A stretch of DNA of 64,000 bases, taken from positions 1,614,501 through 1,678,500 of the forward strand of contig WARS01000033.1 of NCBI GenBank assembly GCA_008933995.1, read 5' to 3'. This document shows, piece after piece, positions 13,141 through 24,165 of this stretch (within the stretch, counting starts at the first letter, position 1; the number at the start of each line of letters is the position of its first letter). A program made the position numbers and the translations under genes. The notes under the pieces are model-generated. The model was not told where the DNA came from. It made no database searches and was given only the letters and a program-made list of their open reading frames with translations. The stretch is from Datnioides undecimradiatus (taxonomy: Eukaryota; Chordata; Actinopteri; Lobotiformes; Datnioididae).

Positions 13141-16060
13141 CTGCACAAAACGAGTGTGAGAGTCTCCCTTCACTTCAGAGGAGGCGTATAAAGCTCTTTT
13201 GGGAAGCGGATTTGGGGTGAAGACATTGAACAGGCAGGGGGAGTTCATAAACTCAACGGTGCTCCGTTGTGATGTGAATTATGCAGGTAGTGCGCGGGCA
13301 TTAGGGCTGCAATATTCACCCCGGTCAAAGGAAGTCCACAGAGACCTACAGCAGACAGTAGAGAATAATAGAGACTGTTCTCCCTCATTTCCTACAGAAG
13401 AGTCATCTGATGGGAGATTTCTGAGCAGCTCCGTATCGATGTCGAGGTTATGAACATCTGACCGTTGTGTGAGGCAGCTCTTACTGATATTCACTCCCAC
13501 ACCCAGTATATTTCACTCACTGGTCAAACTGCAGTTGTTTTGTATGTTTAGCACCGTTACATTTTTAAAATTAAAAACATATCCAGTCTCGGCGAGGATA
13601 TTGTTTGGTTTCAGAAGTGCGCGTGGGTGTGAGAGGCTGTTATATCTGCGAGGTGCAATCAAAATGTTTTCAGCTGCTGTCTGATCCTGAATGCGAGACA
13701 GCCTGGTAACGTGGAAGCAGCAGCTGCTGGCTAGAGCTGCTGTGAGTTAGTATACTCACATAATCACGTGATCACCAGCATGACAGGAGCTACAGGCCAT
13801 TATGTTCCCACATGCAGCGGCGCACTTGCAGTGCTGCCGTGCACATTTATACATTGTCATTGTGGACCTCAAACGTCAGGATGGAGAAAACATCAAACTC
13901 TGCATCAAACCCAAGCTTCAGCGTCACTGGCTATAGGGAAGCTGTTGCATAGGTTCATGTTTTCTAGCATTCACAGAGATTTACACCTTGTATTCTTCCT
14001 CCAGGGTCAGGCTGTCAGCGGCGAGCTCTGCTGCTCCATTCTGAGGCTTCAAAGGGAAGAAACCTGGCTGTTACAATCAGAATTGTGCAATCTGGCCTTT
14101 CCATTGCATAGCACAGGTGCAAAGTCCACACAGCAGAGGTCTTTAGCACCAACAACACAATCCGTGCTCCCCGGTCATTGGTTTTAGCAATGTCAACTTC
14201 TGTCTTTCCTCCAAAATGAAATTCCCTTCAAGCTGAAGGGTAATCACTTTGATACAGTGGAGGAGGTCCAGAAAACAGGTGGTGCTTTACAAGGTTATAT
14301 AATGGAACCTTGCATATATTGTTAATATCTTTATATTAGAGCTAGAACAGAGAATCTACAACAGTAGAATGCTGACCACACAGGAGGGGCTATTTGAATC
14401 ATGTGTGCAGATTGTGGACCAGTGGGAGACCTACTTCGGCACTGAGTCAGAAGCAGCTAGTTGAACAATGCTCTAAAAGCATTAGGACACTACTCCCACA
14501 ACTTGAGGGTGGGGAGGGACAAAAGGGTGAACATACATTCACCTGCCCCGTAGACAGAAGATATATGAGGACAGGCTTCAACCAGCTGATACAGTCCTAC
14601 AAGTTGAAGATACCTTCTGCTCTATCCCAAATGCCACCATAACAAGGACCAATGAGCTTGTATGTGACAACTGTAATCAAAAGTTACATTTCAAAGCCTT
14701 GATTTCAGATTAACAAATGACTTTTAGGTACTTAACTGAGACGGAACTTCATTGTCTTCCTACAAAGTTTGAAGGGGAGGTGGAGTGGGGTCGTAATGGT
14801 CACAGTTTACCATGCTCTTTCAACAGTTGCAACTTTCAGACGTGCTCGGGCAGTTAATTAATTGATCGGTATTCCTGAAGTGTACTATGGAAAGATTCAC
14901 CCAGACGCATGTAAACACTAGTTTGTTTTGTTCATTGATTACCATTTGGACCCTCCAGCTAGAACCAAACCTGATACAAATCTGCCACTGTGTTTGTCCA
15001 CTCCAATGTGTGCCTCTGCCACGCTACTAAAGTCACAAGAGGCTGGATCTGTACCTGGCCATATGTCTGCATGTCTGTCTTTAAACATACTTCTTCCAAT
15101 GAGATGTAACAATTTTCCTTTCATGGCATCTGGGGAATTACATTTTTGAGGCAGACTTAACACAGTTAGGTCTAAACAATCAACCTTAATTATCCTAAAC
15201 AACATCACAACACATGTCAAGTGATAGGTACCCATACTATGTAGCCTACCAGTTGCTATCGAATGTGCGCAGTAATCATCCGAAGTGTGATACACTAAAG
15301 ACTCTCAAGGGAATATAAATATTTATAAGTGCAATGCAAAGAATATACATTTGCTCCTGCTACATGGAGTATCACTATTAAAATGACAGCTAAGCAAAAC
15401 GCAACTTCAGGATGACTTTCAGTTCTTTTGGTTTCAAAACCTTTTACGTTTGACAGCCTGACACAATGAGGGCAAAGCCTGTGCTGCTGGAACACACACT
15501 TTGACAATGGTAGATTAAAAGATAGATAAAGGGAGTAGATAACAGCATGAAAGATACTGAACGGATGTATATGAGGTGTGGATGTGACATTATGGCACCA
15601 AACAGAAGAACAAATGTGAAATATAACAAATATGAAAGATGTAAAACCCAAACAAACAGCTAAAAGCTAACAAGCACTCAGGTTCATGATCTATGTTTCC
15701 CTTTGGACAACCCCTTACACTTTATATCTACTCATTTTACCCAATGAATATACAAACAGATATAACAATTAGTGAAATTTTACAGAAATACATAAAGGCC
15801 CAGCAACTGAAGGGCACTATAGTTAATCTGCCAGTAAAAAGGAACTGCAGGAAACTATTTCTTTTGAAAAAAAAGTTAAAATATATAGGAATTAATAGAA
15901 AGATCATGTGAGTTATGTCAGTTTTACTTTACAAATACACATCTTTATATATAAACTCTACATATTGACATCACTAATGACCCTTTTCCAAAGCTCCCAG
16001 AGTATGTGTTATTATGATCTTCCAGACTGGTGAGCCACTGGTGAGACTTGATTAGCTGTG

Positions 16061-16080
16061 TTATGACCTTGAGGTCATAA
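16061..16080. promoter_or_regulatory. Inverted repeat with everted AGGTCA half-sites (ER2-like)
   Basis: TTATGACCT-TG-AGGTCATAA: two perfect 9-base arms around a 2-base spacer. The arms contain TGACCT and AGGTCA, the nuclear receptor half-site in everted orientation with 2-base spacing. This spacing is not one of the best-known response-element layouts, so binding is only a possibility. The structure itself is directly visible; the function is inference. Confidence 0.25.
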
Positions 16081-16964
16081 AGTGACGTATTGTTGTGCAT
16101 ATTTTGTATTTCATCTGATTTAACCTTCTCCATTGGTCTGCTGGTGGACCTCTGTCCCCTCCACATGTAGGAGAATGCACAATTTTAAAAGTGAAGCCAA
16201 CGGGCACTGCAGTGGGTTCCAGACTAAAAGGTTTGATCCTCTACAGGATTATTCCTGATATGTAAAACACGTAGACTTAATTGTTTTAACCTAAAAGCCT
16301 GCATTAGAGATTTTATGGACTTCAGAGGCCTTTGTTTACAATGTGACTTGTTATCGTATGGAAAGCGCAGGTGTGCTACCTTGATGGTATGGCGCAGTGG
16401 GACATTTAATTGGACGGAGCCATCGTTTGTGCTATTAGCTACACCTGTTTTGTTTTCTTCTCCTTCAACAAGTCAAAATGTCCACTGTGGGGAAAAAAAC
16501 ACAATAAACATCTTATATTGGGAAAAAGTGCAGGAGACGTATTTTATCCGGGCATAGAGTGAATATGGAACATTGATATATCACAAAATATTCTAAACAT
16601 AATTCATAAAAAGAGAAAATTTGGATGTTTTCCAGATAACCTGTCAATGTTGCATTTACTGGTTAAATACCATGGCAGAATGAACATGTACAGGGGCACA
16701 GGTGTGTATATGCCCTGTCACCTTAAGGGTGAATGCTGCAAGCAGCCATACAGACATACAGGGGTTCATTATACTGTTAACACAATTTTATTTAGGAAAA
16801 TGCAACATGTAAGCATAAATATCAAGAAATATTGGAGGTATTAACAACAGACAAGTCCTAACACGATCTTATACCAAAGATAGAAAGATGGATGAATGCT
16901 ATTAATCACAAAGGACAAAGATGATGGATTCATTGGCATACAACAACGTACAAAACTTATGATG

Positions 16965-17040
16965 GCAATGTCATTAGGCAGATGCTTTTATCCAAAGCTA
17001 TGTACATATAGAATAAGTACAACACAAGCAAAGCTCTAAT
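16965..17040 (+). repeat. Teleost interspersed repeat fragment (SINE/LINE-tail type)
   Basis: It contains a version of the very common fish repeat word GCAGATGCTTTTATCCAAAG, followed by a TACATA/AATAAGTAC stretch. In fish genomes this word belongs to a short, high-copy interspersed repeat. The exact family is not certain from memory. Confidence 0.5.
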
Positions 17041-17214
17041 AAATAATAATAATGATTGACAAAGTCTTTAACAACTTTGCAAATAATCAAATCACCAAAG
17101 TCACTTAACCTCTATGGCCCATGTAAGCCTTGGGCCACCTTGCTAACCTTCTAATCCAACTCACTGAGAGGAAAAGGAAAGTTAAGAGGAAAGGGTATTA
17201 TTCTAACAAGGAAG

Positions 17215-17925
17215 ACTCTCCTTTAGTTTGGCAATATGGTCTTAAAGCATAAAGGAAGGCCCTCTGTAAAGCCAGAACAGCCTATAGCTCATCATAAATA
17301 GAGGAAAAGCAGAACAATTGGTTTCTTTTCAGCACAGCTGACAGAGAGTCATATCTCTCCTGAACCATGTGTTTCTACAGCCCCCAGTAGTAGCGACTTC
17401 TCCATATTCTTTAATGACAAAATGTAAAAGTTAGGGACAAAGTCTATCACCTCCTGCCCTCAACTGGTCCTGATTTATCCTCCAGGAGCAATAGAAACAG
17501 CTGTAAAACCTCATATATATTTACACTGCTCTGAACCACACTAAGCTAGTTTAAGTGTTATCTATCAGATATCAGTCTGTACGTGTGGACGATGAATCCT
17601 CCACGCGCCTCAAAGTTAGTTCCTCATGGATGGGTGCCTGGAACAATCCCATGAACCCTATATATATACTTCTCAGGTGAAACCAATCAGTTAGCTAAAA
17701 TTTAAGCATCCAGTCTGGGCATAAAAACCAGGATGACCCACAATTTTCTGCTGCTAACCTCAGACAAAACTGAAATTATTGCACTTGGCTCCAAATACCT
17801 CCGACACACACATTATCTAAAGACACACTTACTCAGGCAGGCATTGCTCTGGCCTCCTGCACCACTGTCAGGCATCTCTGGGTTATCTTTGATCAGGATA
17901 CGTCCTTTAACTCTCTGACTCTTCT
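17215..17925 (+). mobile_element. Degraded L2-clade LINE, internal ORF2 fragments
   Basis: Two blocks on the plus strand match the L2 LINE polyprotein. The first, about 17270-17430, reads KARTAYSSS, then a stop, then FLFSAQLTESHISPEPCV and SSSDF-FFNDK, the linker before the reverse transcriptase. The second, about 17700-17910, reads MTHNFLLLTSDKTEIIALG and later VIFDQDTSFNS, part of the region after the catalytic YxDD motif. The stretch that should carry the catalytic palm between them is deleted or unrecognisable. Stops and frameshifts show it is dead. It lies in a cluster with other LINE remnants up to 19.2 kb. Confidence 0.75.
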
Positions 17926-18399
17926 CATGCCTTGATGAAGCAGCCCATTAGCTTACACATTCACTTAGTCAGCCCCTTTTTCTTTTTCTTCTTTCAGATG
18001 TTCAGATTGTTCTTCTTGTGAGAAATATAAGGCTCTAGACCGGTCCACGTTTTCCATTGGACAACATGATGAAACCCTGATAAACCATGGTCATGCGATT
18101 GCAATGTGAGTCACCTGATAACAAACACTTACCCTGGGTATTTTGAAGTAGTACCATTAGTGAACCACAACCACAACCATCTGTTTTCTTCTGCAGTGAA
18201 AGCCAGGTTATTATCATTGCACTGACTTAGGTGCTGCCCTTCCTCTCTGTAAGATGTATCATCTGTGCTACTGATGAAATCGCAAACTAGATGGTACGAT
18301 TGGATTTGGAGTTGACAAGACAGTCACATGTGAGCAGCTTCATCTTTAGCAGGCTTGGCATTCACCATTGGTGGTGATAACTGCCTGCTATCTCATTGT

Positions 18400-18935
18400 A
18401 AGGACGGCCAGAATCAGCTTACAGATGGGGGTGTGGAGGCCCAACTTAGAGGTTCTGCATGCTTCTCAGGAACCATTGTGTTGAATGCTGAATTAACATC
18501 AGTCACCAGCATTCTGACATATGTGCCCTTCGTGTCCAATATGACATGGCTTTGAGCAGAGTATAGGAAACAGCATCGCAGTTGAGCAGACAGGGCAATA
18601 TGCAACCTGGAGAAGGTCCAGTCAGGTGGAGAGGACTGATTTGATGTGTCTAGTGGCAAGCTGATCAAAACACTCATTAAGTGACGGTGTGTTTTATTTC
18701 AGGCTTGCAGGGAAGACAGCCGGGAGGGAGATGTTGAAGATGTTGTGAGGATGTCTGCCAGCTGGTTAGCACAGTCCTTTGGCATGTGCATAGTTATGTT
18801 GTCTGGGTCTGCAGCTTTGCACTGGTTGAGTCTGGATAGGGTCTTCCTCACGTCAGCTGAGTCCTTTGTTGTTGGGCGTCTTACATGCCAGTGTCTTGTT
18901 TAGAGCTTCAAACTGTGCATACAAGTCTTTAGGTA
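18400..18935 (-). mobile_element. Degraded LINE reverse transcriptase fragment
   Basis: On the minus strand a block at about 18680-18850 reads LNQCKAADPDNITMHMPKDC, then ANQLADIL and LSRLQA-like residues. It resembles the KAxGPDxI segment of LINE reverse transcriptases. A second block at about 18430-18540 reads DTKGTYVRMLVTDVNSAFNT, equivalent to the RT motif in which an acidic residue precedes SAF(D/N)T. The two are separated by a degraded stretch with frame changes. It is antisense to the L2 remnants on either side, so it probably represents a separate insertion. The family is CR1/L2/Rex1-like, judged by motif only. Confidence 0.7.
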
Positions 18936-18950
18936 TGTTGGGGAAGAGGA

Positions 18951-18977
18951 TCTCTCTCACTCTCTCTCTCTCGCTTG

Positions 18978-19008
<31 letters not shown>
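18951..19008 (+). repeat. (CT)n simple repeat
   Basis: Imperfect CT repeat of about 58 bases. The L2 copy at 34946-36070 has a purine/pyrimidine dinucleotide repeat at the corresponding place in its 3'UTR (35179-35219), so this repeat belongs to the element. Confidence 0.85.
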
Positions 19009-19205
19009 CACCCAGTGTCTGGTTCCCCACAGAGATGTCTGCCTGTCAGCGGGGAGTTTTTCTTGTCACTGTCACCAAGTGCTTCCTCATGGTGGTGGGA
19101 AGTGTTAAGCATTGGTAAATTATATTATTAAGAGTCTCTATATGAAAAATGCCCAATGCCCTGACACATGATCTGTCACTATACAAATAAAATTGAACTG
19201 AACTG
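18951..19205 (+). mobile_element. L2 LINE 3'UTR and tail
   Basis: The segment aligns by eye with the reverse complement of 34946-35219. Shared features are the CT repeat, GGAGTTTTTCTTGTCACTGT, CCAAGTGCTTCCTCATGGTG and the terminal CACTATACAAATAAAATTG, ending in the short TTGAACTGAACTG tail that L2-type elements use instead of poly(A). A 3' end on the plus strand fits an element oriented like the fragments at 17215-17925, so the two may be parts of one insertion split by the antisense LINE piece between them. Confidence 0.8.
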
Positions 19206-19426
19206 TTGACTGTTGCAGGGCCTGCTGACTGGGTTACTTCAAAACACCCACTTACAGTTGAAACAATGACTCAATTAACTGATTAGTCATGAGTGAGAAC
19301 TTAATTAGCAACAATTTTAATATTAATAGTCAAAGTAATTATTACTTGGAAAAAAACATTCTCTGTCTTTTTTTTTTTAAATAATTGATGCTGAAAATAA
19401 TTGTTGGTTATATGTGTGTGTATATA

Positions 19427-19432
<6 letters not shown>

Positions 19433-19462
<30 letters not shown>
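19433..19462 (+). repeat. (TG)n microsatellite
   Basis: Fifteen TG units, preceded by an imperfect TATG/TATA stretch from about 19411. Confidence 0.95.
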
Positions 19463-19464
<2 letters not shown>

Positions 19465-20689
19465 CATATATATGCTGAGCAGGGACTCCCGGCTGTCTCA
19501 GACAGCCTCACTCTCAGTCCCTGAATCAACATGTTTTGTTTTTTTGCTGCTTGATAGTTGCGATAGTTCAACAGGTTCTTTTCAGCATATGGTGTGACTG
19601 TGTGATTCCCAGCAGGTGGCAAATCCTGCGGTGAATGCATCTACACAGTACAGCAGCTGTGGACACGAGAAAATGTTTTTACATTTCACTGCGAAGCTCA
19701 ATACTTGTGACATTTTCTATCGTCTTTTACAAAAGGTGACTGTTGTTAGTCAATCACTACTCACAAAGGAAACATTTCTATCCTCTTCTGTCATTTGAAA
19801 ACAGGCACGCTGACATTGACTTGCCTGTTAAGTCTTCCCTGTCATCACTGACAATTTTACAAGCCGGCTCGAGTGTGCCGCCTTGACAAGTAAACAAAAT
19901 AGGTTGAGATGATGACGGATTGCTGTTTTAAAAAAAGTTTGACTGACGTTCCCTTTCAGGCGCTCATCAGCGACGTGTAACCTGCATCTGTGGAGGGAAA
20001 TGCTAAATCATGGTGCCATCATTGCAACAGAATGAAGGCAGTGTGCAAAAACATTAGCATGCAAGCACAGTTAGTTCTTTTTGTGATCCCTGACACATCT
20101 TCCATGGAAGCCTCACATTTTACTGAGTACATTATTGTCCATATATAAAGACCTGACAGTGATAAAACTGCCCTCCAGAGAGAGAGAGACGCACTGCAGT
20201 GGTTGATGGCCCATTCTCTGCACACGATGCTCTTTTTATTGGAGGTGACTCCTAAATGACAGCCTGTCTTTCTCACAAGAATCTAAAAACTCAGTCTTCC
20301 TGTCAGCAGGCACTAAGGCGCTGCCTATCCAGCAATGTATTAGGCCTCCACTGAATTAATAAGCTCCCTGGCCATGCAAGCCCATGTTCTATATGGATTT
20401 AGTTTAGTGATAAAGCATAGAGGCTAAGTGATAATGATACAACAGTATGATCAGAAAGAAGGAAAACTAATACATGTGTCCAGTATCCCAAGGGCCGTTT
20501 AAATAACATTTCAGAGCATGCTAAATAAAGAAACACAGCACTATCTGTTACTTAACACTACACTGTGCAGAGAGGTATTATACAGCACAGTAAAATCTGA
20601 GTCACACTTGATTTGACTGGTCCAAGTGATAATACGGAAGGCTGAGTCACAGGTAACACAATTGGGAAAAGTAGAATTAACGGCTGATT

Positions 20690-20790
20690 GTAAATGGACT
20701 GTACTTATATAGCACCTTTCTGGGTTTCCAACCACTCAAAGCTACTCAAAGCACTTTATACTACAGGTTATCATCACCCATTCACATAAA
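20690..20790 (-). repeat. 3' end of fish SINE/LINE-type repeat
   Basis: Begins GTAAATGGACTGTACTTATA, then TAGCACCTTTCTGG, ACTCAAAGC and CACTTTATACTACAGG, and ends near CACCCATTCACA. On the minus strand this is the AGCGCTATATAAATACAGTC-like tail found at the 3' end of the tRNA-derived SINE family seen at 36264-36498 and 40012-40190. The tRNA-like head is missing here. Confidence 0.65.
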
Positions 20791-22899
20791 AGGAAACTGG
20801 GGAACCGAAGTCATTGACACAGAGCTGCATTTGAGGTTAGCTTAGCGTAGCATAAGGAAAAACATGAAACCTGCTCTAATGTTCGGTATCTTGTTCGTCT
20901 ACTCCAAACACACAAAGCAATGTGAAAGAAAACATTTGTGGAATTACATACAGGAATGCAGCACAGAGCAGTTGTCAGGTTTGACTCCACCGTGCCTGCA
21001 CAGAGACCAAAACTAAAACCTTCTCTGGCAACTCGTGCAATTGTTTCGACCCCAGGGTCACACAATACTTTGACTCTCTGTGAATGCATGTATGTATCAT
21101 GTGCATGTGTGGATCTTTCTCTGTCTGTCTGTCGCAGGTGAGTCTGGATAATTGACTAAGTGGAGGATTGATTGTGCAGAATTGTTCCTGGGAGCTGATT
21201 GGTTCCAGCTTCCACCAGTTCCTGTGGGCACTCCTCTGTCCGCTTCCAGCCAGACTGCCAGCTTGGATCTTTCTTTGAAAGATGTTTGTAACCACTGTTC
21301 CTCTCGGTTCTTGGTAGCTGGGAAGAGGGGAGTCTCATTCACATGTCACAGTGATAATAAGCAGAAACATTTGACAGATATATACACTGATGTTTGTCTA
21401 GACATTGTTCCAGCACCCAAAACCTCCTGTCAGCTCCAATAATTGCAATTTGTTTTTTACAGTATGTTAATTATTGTTATTTAGAGGAGTAGCTAACACT
21501 GGGCAGGGCCAGGCTAGCTGTTTCCATTCACCAACAAAGATTTCAAACACTTGCCACAATCTGGCTGTGACATGGCTTCTGGAGCTTTCTGTGGCCATTC
21601 TACACATTGCATGCGATTCTACAGGTCGCACTGCAGCATGAATCAACATCAAATCATCAATAAGATGATGAGTTTTTGGTCTCAACCAACTCCTGGAGAA
21701 AACACCTGACCTTACCTGATCAGGAAGTGTGGCTATTTAGAGCTTTTCTCTGAAAACAGTTGCCTATTCCAGCTAAAAATGACGCTAAGGAGTGAAAGTG
21801 AACTCAAAGTTATACCAAACATTTATTATATAGGTTCAGGTTATGAAACTCTTTAGGTTTATTGCAATGATAATTTTTGATTGTCATAAAATCCCTCAGA
21901 GCTTCTGCACTTGACTCACACCAATGTGGCAGTGCAAATTGGACAAGAGGCACATTGGGTCAAAATATTATGCCTTTTTTGAATGTCCGATATGACTATG
22001 TTTAATTTTCAGAATGTGGTGAGTAGTTGACACTGAGGACCACAGCTCTCTCGCCAAAAATGACAGCTCACAGAGCTCAACCTAACAAGAAACAACAAAC
22101 AACAACTGTGGTTCAGTGCAGTGAAATATTGCTACAATATTTCCCATCTGCCTTAGCAGAGAAGCACTGGCACACTGGCTGTCTTTACCTCCGTATGAAC
22201 AGCAGGACTAGAAAGACTGTGAAGCTAAACCAAATGAAGTGTTGAAAGGCCAAAGTTTGGGCTTCACATTGAGACATTGGTGACCGCTTAACATCTCTGG
22301 CCTGAGGAAGCTTTAGAGGTATTCACTGCAGAAATGACAAAGCTGGAAGTGGAGATGTTCCCTAAAAACGGTAAGTCAGCTGCTGTGATGGAATACTTCT
22401 GAAGATTGGTTTCAGGTTTAGATCCCTGGGTTCAAGTTGACTGCCACAAGCATGGTGCAGATAGAATGTAAATGGAAATGTACACACAAAGTTCTTCCTA
22501 CACCTGCTCCATCGTATGCACCATCTTAAACTGCTCCTCCTGCCAGACAAGGTGAGCCCCTCTCAGATATGTTTTCTAATCATAGATCATGCAGTTAGCT
22601 TCCATTTACTTCAGTGCAATATCAAGATCGTCTTGCAGAGACCGAAACACAAAACATCTATTTTTATTATTACAATTGTAAGTTATTGCATTAAAAATGT
22701 GAACTCAGCTTATGGTATATTCATATGCAGCATAAAAAATGAAGCAAGAAGACAAACAATAAACATGGTGATATGGAGAATTTCAATCTGATGACTTTTT
22801 CTATTAAAAGCCTGCTGTTTAGGAGCCATCTGCTCTTATATTGCTGGTGTACTAAATTGTTATACAAGGCAAATCATAACTAACCCATAAATGCCTCAT

Positions 22900-23835
22900 T
22901 GATTAATTATTGACGCGACGGTCTGTGTCAGCATAAAAACTTACGCAATTAAGGTACACTGAGTATAAGTTCAGTTCATTTTTCTTTTGCCACAAGTACA
23001 AGTACAAAGATTGACCTATCTGGAATACCAGGATCTGAAGTTCACATTTTACATCTATTATGAAAAGGACCTGTGGACACCCAACCAAACCCTGCATAAA
23101 TGTGTTATTTTTATTAAAATAAGTCTTTACTGTTAAGTCTTGATCCACTTGGAGGTCATTGTCTTATTGGATTGTGAAATTCCTCTTCAACTTTCAAACC
23201 GGCAGGTTTTATGCTAAAACAGTTGAAATTTGGAGCTGTTCGTCACCCCTCTATCTTGACCTCTAACACAACTGAAGAGAAGCAGCCCCATAGGCTGATG
23301 CTCCAGCCTCCATGCTTCACAGTCAGTGTGGTGTTTCTTTGATGGTGAGCTGTGTCCCTTTGCACCAAACAGATCTTTAAGAAAACAAAAGTTCAACCCT
23401 TGTCTCATGAGACCAGAACATGTTATCCCACATGGTTTTGGGGTCAATGAATGTATCTTTTGAAATCATTCAGATGGTTCACATGCAGTAATTGGCCGAT
23501 ACCTTCTAGAAATTTCTTTAGTTCCTTCAATGTTGATGTTAGCCTCTTGTTAGCCTCCCTAAAAGCTTGGAGGCTTGGATGATGACGGTCTTGACAGAGC
23601 TCCATGGTTCATCCAAAGCCTTCCATATTCTCTTCTAACCTGCTACTGAATTGTCGTGTTCATCAATCAGATCTCACAGTTTCTTTTGTAACTCTCCAAG
23701 TATGATGAAGCAAATCTTACAGCAATAACTGACTTTCTTGTTTCATTGATGGCAGGTGTATACTTTTCATCTACAGGCATGATTTTGAAGGTGTCTGACT
23801 GGAGCTGCAATTAGGAAAGGGTGTGCAGTCTTATG
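22900..23835 (-). mobile_element. Tc1-like DNA transposon fossil
   Basis: Minus-strand reading gives [17 protein letters not shown] (about 23390-23440), matching the first catalytic block of Tc1 transposases, W-x-N-V-x-W-S-D-E-T. The aspartate is changed to histidine here. Further along, [14 protein letters not shown] (about 23270-23310) matches the conserved KHGGGSxMxWG block in another frame. The region around 23130-23180 reads like the remains of the FQxDNDPKHT block. Several stops and frameshifts show it is dead. A candidate terminal word, GGGTGTGCAGTCTTATGCAG, lies at 23819-23838. The opposite terminus was not found, so the left boundary is approximate. Confidence 0.75.
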
Positions 23836-23846
23836 CAGTTTTTTTT

Positions 23847-24165
23847 AAATCCATCTATTCATCCATCCATTTTCTGTAACTTCTTATCCTGTTTTAGCCT
23901 ATTCCAGCAGTCACAGGGCAGGAGGCAGGGTACACCCAGGACAGGTTGCCAGTCTGTTGCTGTGCCGACACACGGAGACAGACAAACTCACTCCTACAGC
24001 CAATTTAGTGTTCCCAGTTCACCTATCAAGCATGTTTGTGGGTGGTGGGTGGAAGCCAGGGTGCCTGGAGGGAACCCATGTAGTACATGGAGAGAACATG
24101 CAAACTCAACACAGAAAGGACCCGTTGAGGTGAGGTGCTAACACACCAAGCTACTGTGCTGCCCC
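23847..24165 (-). mobile_element. RTE-like LINE 3' end / related interspersed repeat
   Basis: On the plus strand it starts with a CATC-type tetranucleotide stretch, then CCATTTTCTGTAACTTCTTA, then CACAGGGCAGGAGGC-GGTACACCCAGGACAGG, GCCAATTTAG, GGGAGAACATGCAAACTC-like and CACAGAAAGG, ending with GCTACTGTGCTGCCCC. This order is that of a very abundant fish repeat whose 3' end carries a GATG-type tail, typical of RTE-clade elements. It directly abuts the Tc1-like fossil terminus. The family name is from memory; the repeat nature is secure. Confidence 0.75.

Larger units (their letters stand above)
12535..16964. other. Non-coding, no recognisable gene
   Basis: No coding feature is supported. It contains a GT microsatellite (13115-13140) and a 20-base inverted repeat with nuclear-receptor half-sites (16061-16080). 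An open frame of 139 codons at 13768-14187 has no recognisable motif. AT content rises between 15300 and 16000. Confidence 0.5.
19206..22899. other. Non-coding, minor repeats only
   Basis: It contains a TG microsatellite at 19433-19462, a SINE/LINE tail at 20690-20790 and a short copy of a GCCAGGCTAGCTGTTTCC-type fish repeat at about 21501-21525. No gene is supported. Confidence 0.5.

Noticed and set aside
13768-14187. Plus-strand open frame of 139 codons
   Set aside because: No recognisable motif, no splice signals and a length expected by chance in a window this size.
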